A stretch of DNA of 64,000 bases from Halictus rubicundus (taxonomy: Eukaryota > Arthropoda > Insecta > Hymenoptera > Halictidae): positions 62,001 to 126,000 of the forward strand of contig NW_027488953.1 of assembly GCF_050948215.1 (NCBI RefSeq), given 5' to 3'. Positions 1 through 14,300 of this stretch are shown here, piece after piece; within the stretch, counting starts at the first letter, position 1; each line of letters starts with the position of its first letter. Below the pieces are notes generated by a model, which worked only from the letters and a program-made list of their open reading frames with translations, had not been told where the DNA came from and did not search any database. A program made the position numbers and the translations under genes.

Positions 1-585
1 TCCTCTATCCTATCCTATCCTCTACCCGATCCTATCCTCTATCCTATCCTATCCTCTATCCTATACTATCCTGTATCCTATCCTATCCTGTATCCTATCC
101 TATCCTCTATCCTATCCTATCCTCTATCCTATCCTATCCTCTATCCTATCCGATCCTCTATCCTATCCCATCCTCTATCCTATCCTATCCTCTATCCTAT
201 CCTATCCTCTATCCTAGCCTATCCTCTATCCTATCCTATCCTGTATCCTATCCTATCCTCTATCCTATCCTATCCTCTATCCTATCCAATCCTCTATCCT
301 ATCCTCTATAATATCGTATCCTCTGTCCTATCCTTGCTCTATCCTATAATGTCATATATTCTATCCTATTCTCTATCCTATTCTATCCTATCATCTATCG
401 TATCCTATCCTCTATCCTATCCAATCCTATATCCTATGCTCTATCATATCTTATCCTCTATCCTATCCTATCCTTTATCCGATCCTATCCTCTATCCTAT
501 CCTATACTCTGTCCTATCCTTTCCACTATCCTATCTTATGCTCTATCCTATCCTATCCTCCATCCTATCCTATCCTCTATCCTAT
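1..585 (+). repeat. Left-edge satellite with class G landmark
   Basis: The window opens inside the array. Positions 1-300 are close to the 17-mer with scattered TCCTGTA, CCGATCC and CTAGCC variants. A class G landmark follows at 306-372, then the words CTATATCCTATGCTC, TTTATCCGATCC and CTTATGCTC (near 538). No gene or unique sequence is present. Confidence 0.85.
306..372 (+). repeat. Class G landmark element (representative)
   Basis: The element runs CTATAATATCGTATCC, then CTGTCCTATCCTTGCTC, then CTATCCTATAATGTCATA. The same class recurs with TTG at 6876, 8192, 12091, 12469, 16533, 16826, 21945, 25496, 26095, 33296, 42771, 50702 and 52164. At 12091, 12469, 16533 and 16826 the upstream word is CCTATTATCTATCCC instead of CTATAATATCG. 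Function is unknown. It may be only a frozen variant that marks HOR copies. Confidence 0.75.
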
Positions 586-3135
586 AATATCATCTATCCT
601 ATCCTATTCTCTATCCTATCCTATCCTCTATCCTATCCTATCTTCTATCCTATCATATCCTCTATCCTATCCAATCCTTTCTCCTATCCTATCCTCTATC
701 CTATCCTATCCTCTTATCCTATCCTATCCTCTATCCTATCCTATCCTCTATCCTATCCTATCCTCTATCCTATCCGATCCTCTATCATATCTTATCCTCT
801 ATCCTATCCTATCCTTTATCCGATCCTATCCTCTATCCTATCCTATACTCTGTAATATCCTTTCCACTATCCTATCTTATGCTCTATCCTATCCTATCCT
901 CCATCCTATCCTATCCTCTATCCTATCCTATCCTCTATACTATCCTATCCTTTATCCTATCCTATCCTATCCTCTTATCCTATCCTATCCTCTATCCTAT
1001 CCTATCCTATCCTCTATCCTATCCTATCCTCTATCCTATCCTATCCTCTATCCTATCCTATCCTCTATCCTATCCTATCCTCTATCCTATCCTATCCTCT
1101 ATCCTATCCCATCCTCTATCCTATCCTATCCTCTATCCTATCCTATCCTCTATCCTATCCTTTCCGCTATCCTATCCTATTCTCTATAATATCGTATCCT
1201 CTGTCCTATCCTTGCTCTATCCTATAATATCATATATCCTATCCTATTCTCTATCCTATCCTATCCTATCATCTATCCTATTCTATACTCTATCCTATCC
1301 TATCCGCTATCCTATCCTATCCTCTATCATATCCTATCCTATATCCTATCCAATCCCCTATCCTATCCTCTATCCTATCCTATCCTCTATCCTATCCTAT
1401 CCTCTATCCTATCCTATCCTCTTATCCTATCCTATCCTCTATCCTATCCTATCCTATCCTCTATCCTATCCTATCCTATCCTCTATCCTATCCTATCCTC
1501 TATCCTATCCATTCCTCTATACTATCCTATCCTCTATCGTATCCTATCCTCTATCCTATCCAATCCTATATCCTATACTCTATCATATCCTATCCTCTAT
1601 CCTATCCTATCCTCTATCCGATCCTATCCTCTATCCTATCCTATACTCTGTCATATCCTTTCCACTATCCTACCTTATGCTCTATCCTATCCTATCCTCC
1701 ATCCTATCCTATCCTCTATCCTATAATATCATCTATCCTATCCTATTCTCTATCCTATCCTATCCTCTATCCTATCCTATCTTCTATCCTATCATATCCT
1801 ATATCCTATCCAATCCTTTCTCCTATCCTATCCTCTATCCTATCCTATCCTCTATCCTATAATATCATCTATCCTATCCTATTCTCTATCCTATCCTATC
1901 CTCTATCCTATCCTATCTTCTATCCTATCATATCCTCTATCCTATCCAATCCTTTCTCCTATCCTATCCTCTATCCTATCCTATCCTCTTATCCTATCCT
2001 ATCCTCTATCCTATCCTATCCTCTATCCTATCCTATCCTCTATCCTATCCGATCCTCTATCATATCTTATCCTCTATCCTATCCTATCCTTTATCCGATC
2101 CTATCCTCTATCCTATCCTATACTCTGTCCTATCCTTTCCACTATCCTATCTTATGCTCTATCCTATCCTATCCTCCATCCTATCCTATCCTCTATCCTA
2201 TCCTATCCTCTATACTATCCTATCCTTTATCCTATCCTATCCTCTTATCCTATCCTATCCTCTATCCTATCCTATCCTATCCTCTATCCTATCCTATCCT
2301 CTATCCTATCCTATCCTCTATCCTATCCTATCCTCTATCCTATCCTATCCTCTATCCTATCCTATCCTCTATCCTATCCCATCCTCTATCCTATCCTATC
2401 CTCTATCCTATCCTATCCTCTATCCTATCCTTTCCGCTATCCTATCCTATTCTCTATAATATCGTATCCTCTGTCCTATCCTTGCTCTATCCTATAATAT
2501 CATATATCCTATCCTATTCTCTATCCTATCCTATCCTATCATCTATCCTATTCTATACTCTATCCTATCCTATCCGCTATCCTATCCTATCCTCTATCAT
2601 ATCCTATCCTATATCCTATCCAATCCCCTATCCTATCCTCTATCCTATCCTATCCTCTATCCTATCCTATCCTCTATCCTATCCATTCCTCTATACTATC
2701 CTATCCTCTATCGTATCCTATCCTCTATCCTATCCAATCCTATATCCTATACTCTATCATATCCTATCCTCTATCCTATCCTATCCTCTATCCTATCCTC
2801 TATCCTATCCTATCCTCTATCCTATCCTATCCTCTACCCTATCCTATCCTCTATCCTATCCTATCCTCTATCCTATCCTATCCTCTATCCCATACTATCC
2901 TATATCCTATCCTATCCTGTATCCTATCCTATCCTCTATCCTATCCTATCATCTATCCTATCCTATCCTCTATCCTATCCTATCCTCTATCCTAGCCTAT
3001 CCTCTATCGTATCCTATCCTCTATCCTATCCAATCCTATATCCTATGCTCTATCCTATCCTATCCTCCATCCTATCCTATCCTCTATCCTATCCTATCCT
3101 CTATCCTATCCTATCCCCTATCCTATCCTATCCTC
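586..3135 (+). repeat. HOR pair, about 1.27-kb period
   Basis: The words AATATCATCTATCC at 586 and 1861 are 1275 bp apart, and CTTATGCTC-led blocks at 879 and 2154 keep the same offset. The class A landmarks with TTG at 1212 and 2482 are 1270 bp apart. Later the offset falls to 1175 (CCATTCC at 1509 and 2684), so the first copy carries about 95 bp of extra 17-mer units. This is a diverged tandem duplication with internal gain or loss of units. Confidence 0.75.
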
Positions 3136-5160
3136 TTATCCTATCCTATCCTCTATCCTATCCAATCCTATCCTCTATCCTATCCTATCCTCTATCCTAT
3201 CCTCTATCCTATCCATTCCTCTATACTATCCTATCCTCTATCGTATCCTATCCTCTATCCTATCCAATCCTATATCCTATACTCTATCATATCCTATCCT
3301 CTATCCTATCCTATCCTCTATCCGATCCTATCCTCTATCCTATCCTATACTCTGTCCTATCCTTTCCACTATCCTACCTTATGCTCTATCCTATAATATC
3401 ATATATCCTATCCTATTCTCTATCCTATCCTATCCTATCATCTATCGTATCCTATCCTCTATCGTATCCTATCCTCTATCCTATCCAATCCTATATCCTA
3501 TGCTCTATCATATCTTATCCTCTATCCTATCCTATCCTCTATCCTATCCTATCCTCTACCCTATCCTATACTCTATCCTATCCTATCCTCTATCCGATCC
3601 TATCCTCTATCCCATCCTATACTCTGTCCTATCCTTTCCACTATCCTACCTTATGCTCTATCCTATCCTATCCTCCATCCTATCCTATCCTCTATCCTAT
3701 AATATCATCTATCCTATCCTATTCTCTATCCTATCCTATCCTGTATCCTATGCTATCCTCTATCCTATCCTATCCTCTATCCTATCCTATCCTCTATCCT
3801 ATCCTATCCTCTATCCTATCCTATCCTTTATCCTATCCTATCCTCTATCCTATCCTATCCTCTATCCTATCCGATCCTCTATCCTATCCTCTCCTCTATA
3901 ATATCGTATACTCTATCATATCCTATCCTCTTTCCCATAATATCATCTATCCTATTCTATACTCTATCTTATCCTATCCGCTATCCTATCCTATCCTGTA
4001 TCCTATCCTATCCTCTATCCTATCCTATCCTCTATCCTATCCTATTCTCTATCCTATCCTATCCTATCATCTATCCTATTCAATACTCTATCCTATCCTA
4101 TCCGCTATCCTATCCTATCCTCTTTCATATCCTATCCTATATCCTATCCAATCCCCTATCCTATCCTCTATCCTATCCTATCCTCTATCCTATCCTATCC
4201 TCTATCCTATCCTCTATCCTATCCTATCCTCTTATCCTATCCTATCCTCTATCCTATCCTATCCTATCCTCTATCCTATCCTATCCTCTATCCTATCCTC
4301 TATCCTATCCATTCCTCTATACTATCCTATCCTCTATCGTATCCTATCCTCTATCCTATCCAATCCTATATCCTATACTCTATCATATCCTATCCTCTAT
4401 CCTATCCTATCCTCTATCCGATCCTATCCTCTATCCTATCCTATACTCTGTCCTATCCTTTCCACTATCCTACCTTATGCTCTATCCTATAATATCATAT
4501 ATCCTATCCTATTCTCTATCCTATCCTATCCTATCATCTATCGTATCCTATCCTCTATCGTATCCTATCCTCTATCCTATCCAATCCTATTTCCTATGCT
4601 CTATCATATCTTATCCTCTATCCTATCCTATCCTCTATCCTATCCTATCCTCTACCCTATCCTATCCTCTATCCTATCCTATCCTCTATCCGATCCTATC
4701 CTCTCTCCTATCCTATACTCTGTCCTATCCTTTCCACTATCCTACCTTATGCTCTATCCTATCCTATCCTCCATCCTATCCTATCCTCTATCCTATAATA
4801 TCATCTATCCTATCCTATTCTCTATCCTATCCTATCCTGTATCCTATGCTATCCTCTATCCTATCCTATCCTCTATCCTATCCTATCCTCTATCCTATCC
4901 TATCCTCTATCCTATCCTATCCTTTATCCTATCCTATCCTCTATCCTATCCTATCCTCTATCCTATCCGATCCTCTATCCTATCCTCTATCCTATCCTCT
5001 CCTCTATAATATCGTATACTCTATCATATCCTATCCTCTTTCCCATAATATCATCTATCCTATTCTATACTCTATCTTATCCTATCCGCTATCCTATCCT
5101 ATCCTGTATCCTATCCTATCCTCTATCCTATCCTATCCTCTATCCTAGCCTATCCTCTAT
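3136..5160 (+). repeat. HOR pair, 1096-bp offset
   Basis: ATGCTC words at 3381 and 4477, and at 3653 and 4749, are both exactly 1096 bp apart. The word ATATCGTATACTC occurs at 3901 and 5009 (offset 1108), so the second copy gained one 12-bp unit late. Before and between these blocks lie CCATTCCTCTATAC and CTCTTTCATATCC words of the domain-1 family. Confidence 0.75.
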
Positions 5161-6849
5161 CCTATCCTATCCTCTATGCTATCCCATCCTCTATCCTATC
5201 CTATCCTCTATCCTATCCTATCCTCTATCCTATCCTTTCCGCTATCCTATCCTATTCTCTATAATATCGTATCCTCTGTCCTATCCTTGCTCTATCCTAT
5301 AATATCATATATCCTATCCTATTCTCTATCCTATCCTATCCTATCATCTATCCTATTCTATTCTCTATCCTATCCTATCCTCTACCCTATCCTATCCTCT
5401 ATCCTATCCTATCCTCTATCCTATCCCATCCTCTATCCTATCCTATTCTCTATCCTATCCTATCCTATCATCTATCCTATTCTATACTCTATCCTATCCT
5501 ATCCGCTATCCTATCCTATTCTCTATCCTATCCTATCCTATCATCTATCCTATTCTATTCTCTATCCTATCCTATCCTCTACCCTATCCTATCCTCTATC
5601 CTATCCTATCCTCTATCCTATCCCATCCTCTATCCTATCCTATTCTCTATCCTATCCTATCCTATCATCTATCCTATTCTATACTCTATCCTATCCTATC
5701 CGCTATCCTATCCTATCCTCTTTCATATCCTATCCTATATCCTATCCAATCCCCTATCCTATCCTCTATCCTATCCTATCCTCTATCCTATCCTATCCTC
5801 TATCCTATCCTCTATCCTATCCTATCCTCTATCCTATCCTATCCTTTATCCTATCCTATCCTCTATCCTATCCCATCCTCTATCCTATCCTATTCTCTAT
5901 CCTATCCTATCCTATCATCTATCCTATTCTATACTCTATCCTATCCTATCCGCTATCCTATCCTATCCTCTTTCATATCCTATCCTATATCCTATCCAAT
6001 CCCCTATCCTATCCTCTATCCTATCCTATCCTCTATCCTATCCTATCCTCTATCCTATCCTCTATCCTATCCTATCCTCTATCCTATCCTATCCTCTATC
6101 CTAGCCTATCCTCTATCCTATCCTATCCTGTATCCTATCCTATCCTCTATCCTAGCCTATCCTCTATCCTATCCTATCCTCTATCCTATCCTATCCTCTA
6201 TCCTATCCTTTCCGCTATCCTATCCTATTCTCTATAATATCGTATCCTCTGTCCTATCCTTGCTCTATCCTATAATATCATATATCCTATCCTATTCTCT
6301 ATCCTATCCTATCCTATCATCTATCCTATTCTATTCTCTATCCTATCCTATCCTCTACCCTATCCTATCCTCTATCCTATCCTATCCTCTATCCTATCCT
6401 ATCCTCTATCCTATACTATCCTGTATCCTATCCTATCCTGTATCCTATCCTATCCTCTATCCTATCCTATCCTCTATCCTATCCTATCCTCTATCCTATC
6501 CGATCCTCTATCCTATCCCATCCTCTATCCTATACTATCCTGTATCCTATCCTATCCTGTATCCTATCCTATCCTCTATCCTATCCTATCCTCTATCCTA
6601 TCCTATCCTCTATCCTATCCGATCCTCTATCCTATCCCATCCTCTATCCTATCCTATCCTCTATCCTATCCTATCCTCTATCCTAGCCTATCCTCTATCC
6701 TATCCTATCCTGTATCCTATCCTATCCTCTATCCTAGCCTATCCTCTATCCTATCCTATCCTGTATCCTATCCTATCCTCTATCCTATCCTATCCTCTAT
6801 CCTATCCTATCCTCTATCCTATCCTTTCCGCTATCCTATCCTATCCTCT
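5161..6849 (+). repeat. Satellite with two class A landmarks and short HORs
   Basis: Class A landmarks have TTG at 5287 and 6260 (973 bp apart). Between them a word pair, TCATCTATCCTATTC then CCGCTATCC, recurs with CCGC at 5503, 5700 and 5950, showing local duplication at about 200-250 bp. Positions 6400-6800 hold several TATACTATCCTGTATCC and CTAGCCTATCC variants. Confidence 0.7.
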
Positions 6850-8165
6850 ATAATATCGTATCCTCTGTCCTATCCTTGCTCTATCCTATAATGTCATATA
6901 TTCTATCCTATTCTCTATCCTATTCTATCCTATCATCTATCGTATCCTATCCTCTATCGTATCCTATCCTCTATCGTATCCTATCCTCTATCCTATCCAA
7001 TCCTATATCCTATGCTCTATCATATCTTATCCTCTATCCTATCCTATCCTTTATCCGATCCTATCCTCTATCCTATCCTATACTCTGTCCTATCCTTTCC
7101 ACTATCCTATCTTATGCTCTATCCTATCCTATCCTCCATCCTATCCTATCCTCTATCCTATCCTATCCTCTATCCTATCCTATCCTCTATCCTATCCTAT
7201 CCTCTTATACTATCCTATCCTCTATCCTATCCTATCCTATCCTCTATCCTATCCTATCCTCTATCCTATCCTGTATCCTATCCATTCCTCTATACTATCC
7301 TATCCTCTATCGTATCCTATCCTCTATCCTATCCAATCCTATATCCTATACTCTATCATATCCTATCCTCTATCCTATCCTATCCTCTATCCGATCCTAT
7401 CCTCTATCCTATCCTATACTCTGTCCTATCCTTTCCACTATCCTACCTTATGCTCTATCCTATAATATCATATATCCTATCCTATTCTCTATCCTATCCT
7501 ATCCTATCATCTATCCTATTCTATACTCTATCCTATCCTATCCGCTAGCCTATCCTATCCTCTATCATACCCTATCCTATATCCTATCCAATCCCCTATC
7601 CTATCCTCTATCCTATCCTATCCTCTATCCTATCCTATCCTCTATCCTATCCTCTATCCTATCCTATCCTCTATCCTATCCTATCCTCTACCCTATCCTA
7701 TCCTCTATCCTATCCTATCCTCTATCCTATACTATCCTGTATCCTATCCTATCCTGTATCCTATCCTATCCTCTATCCTATCCTATCCTCTATCCTATCC
7801 TATCCTCTATCCTATCCGATCCTCTATCCTATCCCATCCTCTATCCTATCCTATCCTCTATCCTATCCTATCCTCTATCCTATCCTATTCTCCATCCTAT
7901 CCTATCCTGTATCCTATGCTATCCTCTATCCTATCCTATCCTCTATCCTATCCTATCCTCTATCCTATCCTATCCTCTATCCTATCCTATCCTTTATCCT
8001 ATCCTATCCTCTATCCTATCCTATCCTCTATCCTATCCGATCCTCTATCCTATCCTCTCCTCTATAATATCGTATACTCTATCATATCCTATCCTCTTTC
8101 CCATAATATCATCTATCCTATTCTATACTCTATCTTATCCTATCCGCTATCCTATCCTATCCTCC
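6850..8165 (+). repeat. 1316-bp HOR, copy 1
   Basis: Matches 8166-9481 at an exact offset of 1316 bp at several points: TTG landmark 6876/8192, ATGCTC 7012/8328, CCATTCC 7282/8598. Differences seen are A/C at 7209/8525, G/C at 7273/8589 and T/A at 7463/8779. The copy begins at the AT-rich word CTATAATATCG. Confidence 0.85.
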
Positions 8166-9481
8166 ATAATATCGTATCCTCTGTCCTATCCTTGCTCTAT
8201 CCTATAATGTCATATATTCTATCCTATTCTCTATCCTATTCTATCCTATCATCTATCGTATCCTATCCTCTATCGTATCCTATCCTCTATCGTATCCTAT
8301 CCTCTATCCTATCCAATCCTATATCCTATGCTCTATCATATCTTATCCTCTATCCTATCCTATCCTTTATCCGATCCTATCCTCTATCCTATCCTATACT
8401 CTGTCCTATCCTTTCCACTATCCTATCTTATGCTCTATCCTATCCTATCCTCCATCCTATCCTATCCTCTATCCTATCCTATCCTCTATCCTATCCTATC
8501 CTCTATCCTATCCTATCCTCTTATCCTATCCTATCCTCTATCCTATCCTATCCTATCCTCTATCCTATCCTATCCTCTATCCTATCCTCTATCCTATCCA
8601 TTCCTCTATACTATCCTATCCTCTATCGTATCCTATCCTCTATCCTATCCAATCCTATATCCTATACTCTATCATATCCTATCCTCTATCCTATCCTATC
8701 CTCTATCCGATCCTATCCTCTATCCTATCCTATACTCTGTCCTATCCTTTCCACTATCCTACCTTATGCTCTATCCTAAAATATCATATATCCTATCCTA
8801 TTCTCTATCCTATCCTATCCTATCATCTATCCTATTCTATACTCTATCCTATCCTATCCGCTAGCCTATCCTATCCTCTATCATACCCTATCCTATATCC
8901 TATCCAATCCCCTATCCTATCCTCTATCCTATCCTATCCTCTATCCTATCCTATCCTCTATCCTATCCTCTATCCTATCCTATCCTCTATCCTATCCTAT
9001 CCTCTACCCTATCCTATCCTCTATCCTATCCTATCCTCTATCCTATACTATCCTGTATCCTATCCTATCCTGTATCCTATCCTATCCTCTATCCTATCCT
9101 ATCCTCTATCCTATCCTATCCTCTATCCTATCCGATCCTCTATCCTATCCCATCCTCTATCCTATCCTATCCTCTATCCTATCCTATCCTCTATCCTATC
9201 CTATTCTCCATCCTATCCTATCCTGTATCCTATGCTATCCTCTATCCTATCCTATCCTCTATCCTATCCTATCCTCTATCCTATCCTCTATCCTATCCTA
9301 TCCTCTATCCTATCCTATCCTCTACCCTATCCTATCCTCTATCCTATCCTATCCTCTATCCTATACTATCCTGTATCCTATCCTATCCTGTATCCTATCC
9401 TATCCTCTATCCTATCCTATCCTCTATCCTATCCTATCCTCTATCCTATCCGATCCTCTATCCTATCCCATCCTCTATCCT
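8166..9481 (+). repeat. 1316-bp HOR, copy 2, interrupted by a local duplication
   Basis: Collinear with copy 1 until about 9280. There the block around GTATCCTATGCTATCC is duplicated (TGCTATCC at 9233 and again at 9551, 318 bp apart). As a result the later word CTATAATATCGTATAC lies about 1634 bp, not 1316 bp, from its copy-1 counterpart near 8063. This looks like a nested later duplication inside an older HOR. Confidence 0.75.
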
Positions 9482-11300
9482 ATCCTATCCTCTATCCTAT
9501 CCTATCCTCTATCCTATCCTATTCTCCATCCTATCCTATCCTGTATCCTATGCTATCCTCTATCCTATCCTATCCTCTATCCTATCCTATCCTCTATCCT
9601 ATCCTATCCTCTATCCTATCCTATCCTTTATCCTATCCTATCCTCTATCCTATCCTATCCTCTATCCTATCCGATCCTCTATCCTATCCTCTCCTCTATA
9701 ATATCGTATACTCTATCATATCCTATCCTCTTTCCCATAATATCATCTATCCTATTCTATACTCTATCTTATCCTATCCGCTATCCTATCCTATCCTGTA
9801 TCCTATCCTATCCTCTATCCTATCCTATCCTCTATCCTATCCTATCCTCTATCCTATCCTATCCTCTATCCTATCCCATCCTCTATCCTATCCTATCCTC
9901 TATCCTATCCTATCCTCTATCCTATCCTTTCCGCTATCCTATCCTATTCTCTATAATATCGTATCCTCTGTCCTATCCTTGCTCTATCCTATAATATCAT
10001 ATATCCTATCCTATTCTCTATCCTATCCTATCCTATCATCTATCCTATTCTATTCTCTATCCTATCCTATCCTCTACCCTATCCTATCCTCTATCCTATC
10101 CTATCCTCTATCCTATCCCATCCTCTATCCTATCCTATTCTCTATCCTATCCTATCCTATCATCTATCCTATTCTATACTCTATCCTATCCTATCCGCTA
10201 TCCTATCCTATTCTCTCTTCTATCCTATCCTATCATCTATCCTATTCTATTCTCTATCCTATCCTATCCTCTACCCTATCCTATCCTCTATCCTATCCTA
10301 TCCTCTATCCTATCCCATCCTCTATCCTATCCTATTCTCTATCCTATCCTATCCTATCATCTATCCTATTCTATACTCTATCCTATCCTATCCGCTATCC
10401 TATCCTATCCTCTATCATACCCTATCCTATATCCTATCCAATCCCCTATCCTATCCTCTATCCTATCCTATCCTCTATCCTATCCTATCCTCTATCCTAT
10501 CCTCTATCCTATCCTATCCTCTATCCTATCCTATCCTCTACCCTATCCTATCCTCTATCCTATCCTATCCTCTATCCTATACTATCCTGTATCCTATCCT
10601 ATCCTGTATCCTATCCTATCCTCTATCCTATCCTATCCTCTATCCTATCCTATCCTCTATCCTATCCGATCCTCTATCCTATCCCATCCTCTATCCTATC
10701 CTATCCTCTATCCTATCCTATCCTCTATCCTAGCCTATCCTCTATCCTATCCTATCCTGTATCCTATCCTATCCTCTATCCTATCCTATCCTCTATCCTA
10801 TCCTATCCTCTATCCTATCCTATCCTCTATCCTATCCTATCCTCTATCCTATCCTATCCTCTATCCTATCCGATCCTATCATCTATCCTATTCTATACTC
10901 TATCCTATGCTATCCTCTATCCTATCCTATCCTCTATCCTATCCTATCCTCTATCCTATCCTATCCTCTATCCTATCCTATCCTTTATCCTATCCTATCC
11001 TCTATCCTATCCTATCCTCTATCCTATCCTATCCTCTATCCTATCCTCTCCTCTATAATATCGTATCCTCTATCATATCCTATCCTCTTTCCTATAATCT
11101 CATCTATCCTATTCTATACTCTATCTTATCCTATCCGCTATCCTATCCTATCCTGTATCCTATCCTATCCTCTATCCTATCCTATCCTCTATCCTATCCT
11201 ATACTCTATCCTATCCTATCCTCTATCCTATCCTATCCTCTATCCTATCCCATCCTCTATCCTATCCTATCCTCTATCCTATCCTATCCTCTATCCTATC
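9482..11300 (+). repeat. Satellite continuing copy-2 words, one class A landmark
   Basis: Holds a class A landmark with TTG at 9979. Repeated TCATCTATCCTATTC / CCGCTATCC blocks follow near 10.05-10.40 kb, similar to those near 5.4-5.95 kb. Positions 10.74-10.98 kb are close to the pure 17-mer. No other feature is visible. Confidence 0.7.
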
Positions 11301-14300
11301 CTTTCCGCTATCCTATCCTATTCTCTATAATATCGTATCCTCTGTCCTATCCTTGCTCTATCCTATAATATCATATATCCTATCCTATTCTCTATCCTAT
11401 CCTATCCAATCATCTATCCTATTCTATACTCTATCCTATCCTATCCGCTATCCTATCCTATCCTCTTTCATATCCTATCCTATATCCTATCCAATCCCCT
11501 ATCCTATCCTCTATCATATCCTATCCTCTATCCTCTCCTATCCTCTATCCTATCCTCTATCCTATCCTCTATCCTATCCTATCCTCTATCCTATCCTATC
11601 CTCTACCCTATCCTATCCTCTATCCTATCCTATCCTCTATCCTATCCTATCCTCTATCCCATACTATCCTATATCCTATCCTATCCTGTATCCTATCCTA
11701 TCCTCTATCCTATCCTATCCTCTATCCTATCCTATCCTGTATCCTATCCTATCCTCTATCCTTTCCTATCCTCCATCCTATCCTATTCTCTATCCTATAA
11801 TATCATCTATCCTATCCTATTCTCTATCCTATCCTATCCTCTATCCTATCCTATCTTCTATCCTATCATATCCTCTATCCTATCCTATCCTTTCTCCTAT
11901 CCTATCCTCTATCCTATCCTATCCTCTTATCCTATCCTATCCTCTATCCTATCCTATCCTCTATCCTATCCTATCCTCTATCCTATCCGATCCTCTATCC
12001 TATCCCATCCTCTATCCTATCCTATCCTCTATCCTATCCTATCCTCTATCCTAGCCTATTATCTATCCCATCCTATCCTCTGTCCTATCCTTGCTCTATC
12101 CTATAATGTCATATATTCTATCCTATTCTCTATCCTATCCTATCCTATCATCTATCGTATCCTATCCTCTATCCTATCCTATCCTCTATCCGATCCTATC
12201 CTCTATCCTATCCTATACTCTGTCCTATCCTTTCCACTATCCTATCTTATGCTCTATCCTATCCTATCCTCCATCCTATCCGATCCTCTATCCTATCCCA
12301 TCCTCTATCCTATCCTATCCTCTATCCTATCCTATCCTCTATCCTAGCCTATCCTCTATCCTATCCGATCCTCTATCCTATCCCATCCTCTATCCTATCC
12401 TATCCTCTATCCTATCCTATCCTCTATCCTAGCCTATTATCTATCCCATCCTATCCTCTGTCCTATCCTTGCTCTATCCTATAATGTCATATATTCTATC
12501 CTATTCTCTATCCTATCCTATCCTATCATCTATCGTATCCTATCCTCTATCCTATCCTATCCTCTATCCGATCCTATCCTCTATCCTATCCTATACTCTG
12601 TCCTATCCTTTCCACTATCCTATCTTATGCTCTATCCTATCCTATCCTCCATCCTATCCTATCCTCTATCCTATCCTATCCTCTTATGCTCTATCCTATC
12701 CTATCCTATCCTCTATCCTATCCTATCCTCTATCCTATCCTATCCTCTATCCTATCCATTCCTCTATACTATCCTATCCTCTATCGTATCCTATCCTCTA
12801 TCCTATCCAATCCTATATCCTATCCTCTATCCTATCCTATCCTCTATCATATCCTATCCTCTTTCCTATAATATCATCTATCCTATTCTATACTCTATCT
12901 TATCCTATGCGCTATCCTATCCTATCCTGTATCCTATCCTATCCTCTATCCTATCCTATCCTCTATCCTATCCTATCCTCTATCCTATCCCATCCTCTAT
13001 CCTATCCTATCCTCTATCCTATCCTATCCTCTATCCTATCCTTTCCGCTATCCTATCCTATTCTCTATAATATCGTATCCTCTGTCCTATCCTTGCTCTA
13101 TCCTATAATATCATATATCCTATCCTATTCTCTATCCTATCCTATCCTATCATCTATCCTATTCTATACTCTATCCTATCCTATCCGCTATCCTATCCGA
13201 TCCTCTATCCTATCCCATCCTCTATCCTATCCTATCCTCTATCCTATCCTATCTTCTATCCTAGCCTATCCTCTATCCTATCCTATCCTGTATCCTATCC
13301 TATCCTCTATCCTATCCTATCCTCCATCCTATCCTATCCTCTATCCTATAATATCATCTATCCTATCCTATTCTCTATCCTATCCTATCCTCTATCCTAT
13401 CCTATCTTCTATCCTATCATATCCTCTATCCTATCCTATCCTTTCTCCTATCCTATCCTCTATCCTATCCTATCCTCTTATCCTATCCTATCCTCTATCC
13501 TATCCTATCCTCTATCCTATCCTATCCTCTATCCTATCCGATCCTCTATCCTATCCCATCCTCTATCCTATCCTATCCTCTATCCTATCCTATCCTCTTT
13601 CATATCCTATCCTATATCCTATCCAATCCCCTATCCTATCCTCTATCCTATCCTATCCTCTATCCTACCCTATCCTCTATCCTATCCTCTATCCTATCCT
13701 ATCCTCTATGCTATCCTATCCTCTACCCTATCCTATCCTCTATCCTATCCTATCCTCTATCCTATCCTATCCTCTATCCTATACTATCCTGTATCCTATC
13801 CTATCCTCTATCCTATCCTATCCTCTATCCTATCCTATCCTTTATCCTATCCTATCCTCTATCCTATCCTATCCTCTATCCTATCCTATCCTCTATCCTA
13901 TCCTATCCTCTATCCTATCCTATCCTTTATCCTATCCTATCCTCTATCCTACCCATTCCTCTATACTATCCTATCCTCTATCGTATCCTATCCTCTATCC
14001 TATCCAATCCTATATCCTATACTCTATCATATCCTATACTCTATCATATCCTATCCTCTATCCTATCCTATCCTCTATCCGATCCTATCCTCTATCCTCT
14101 CCTATACTCTGTCCTATCCTTTCCACTATCCTACCTTATGCTCTATCCTATCCTATCCTCCATCCTATCCTATCCTCTATCCTATAATATCATCTATCCT
14201 ATCCTATTCTCTATCCTATCCTATCCTGTATCCTATGCTATCCTCTATCCTATCCTATCCTCTATCCTATCCTATCCTCTATCCTATCCTATCCTCTATC

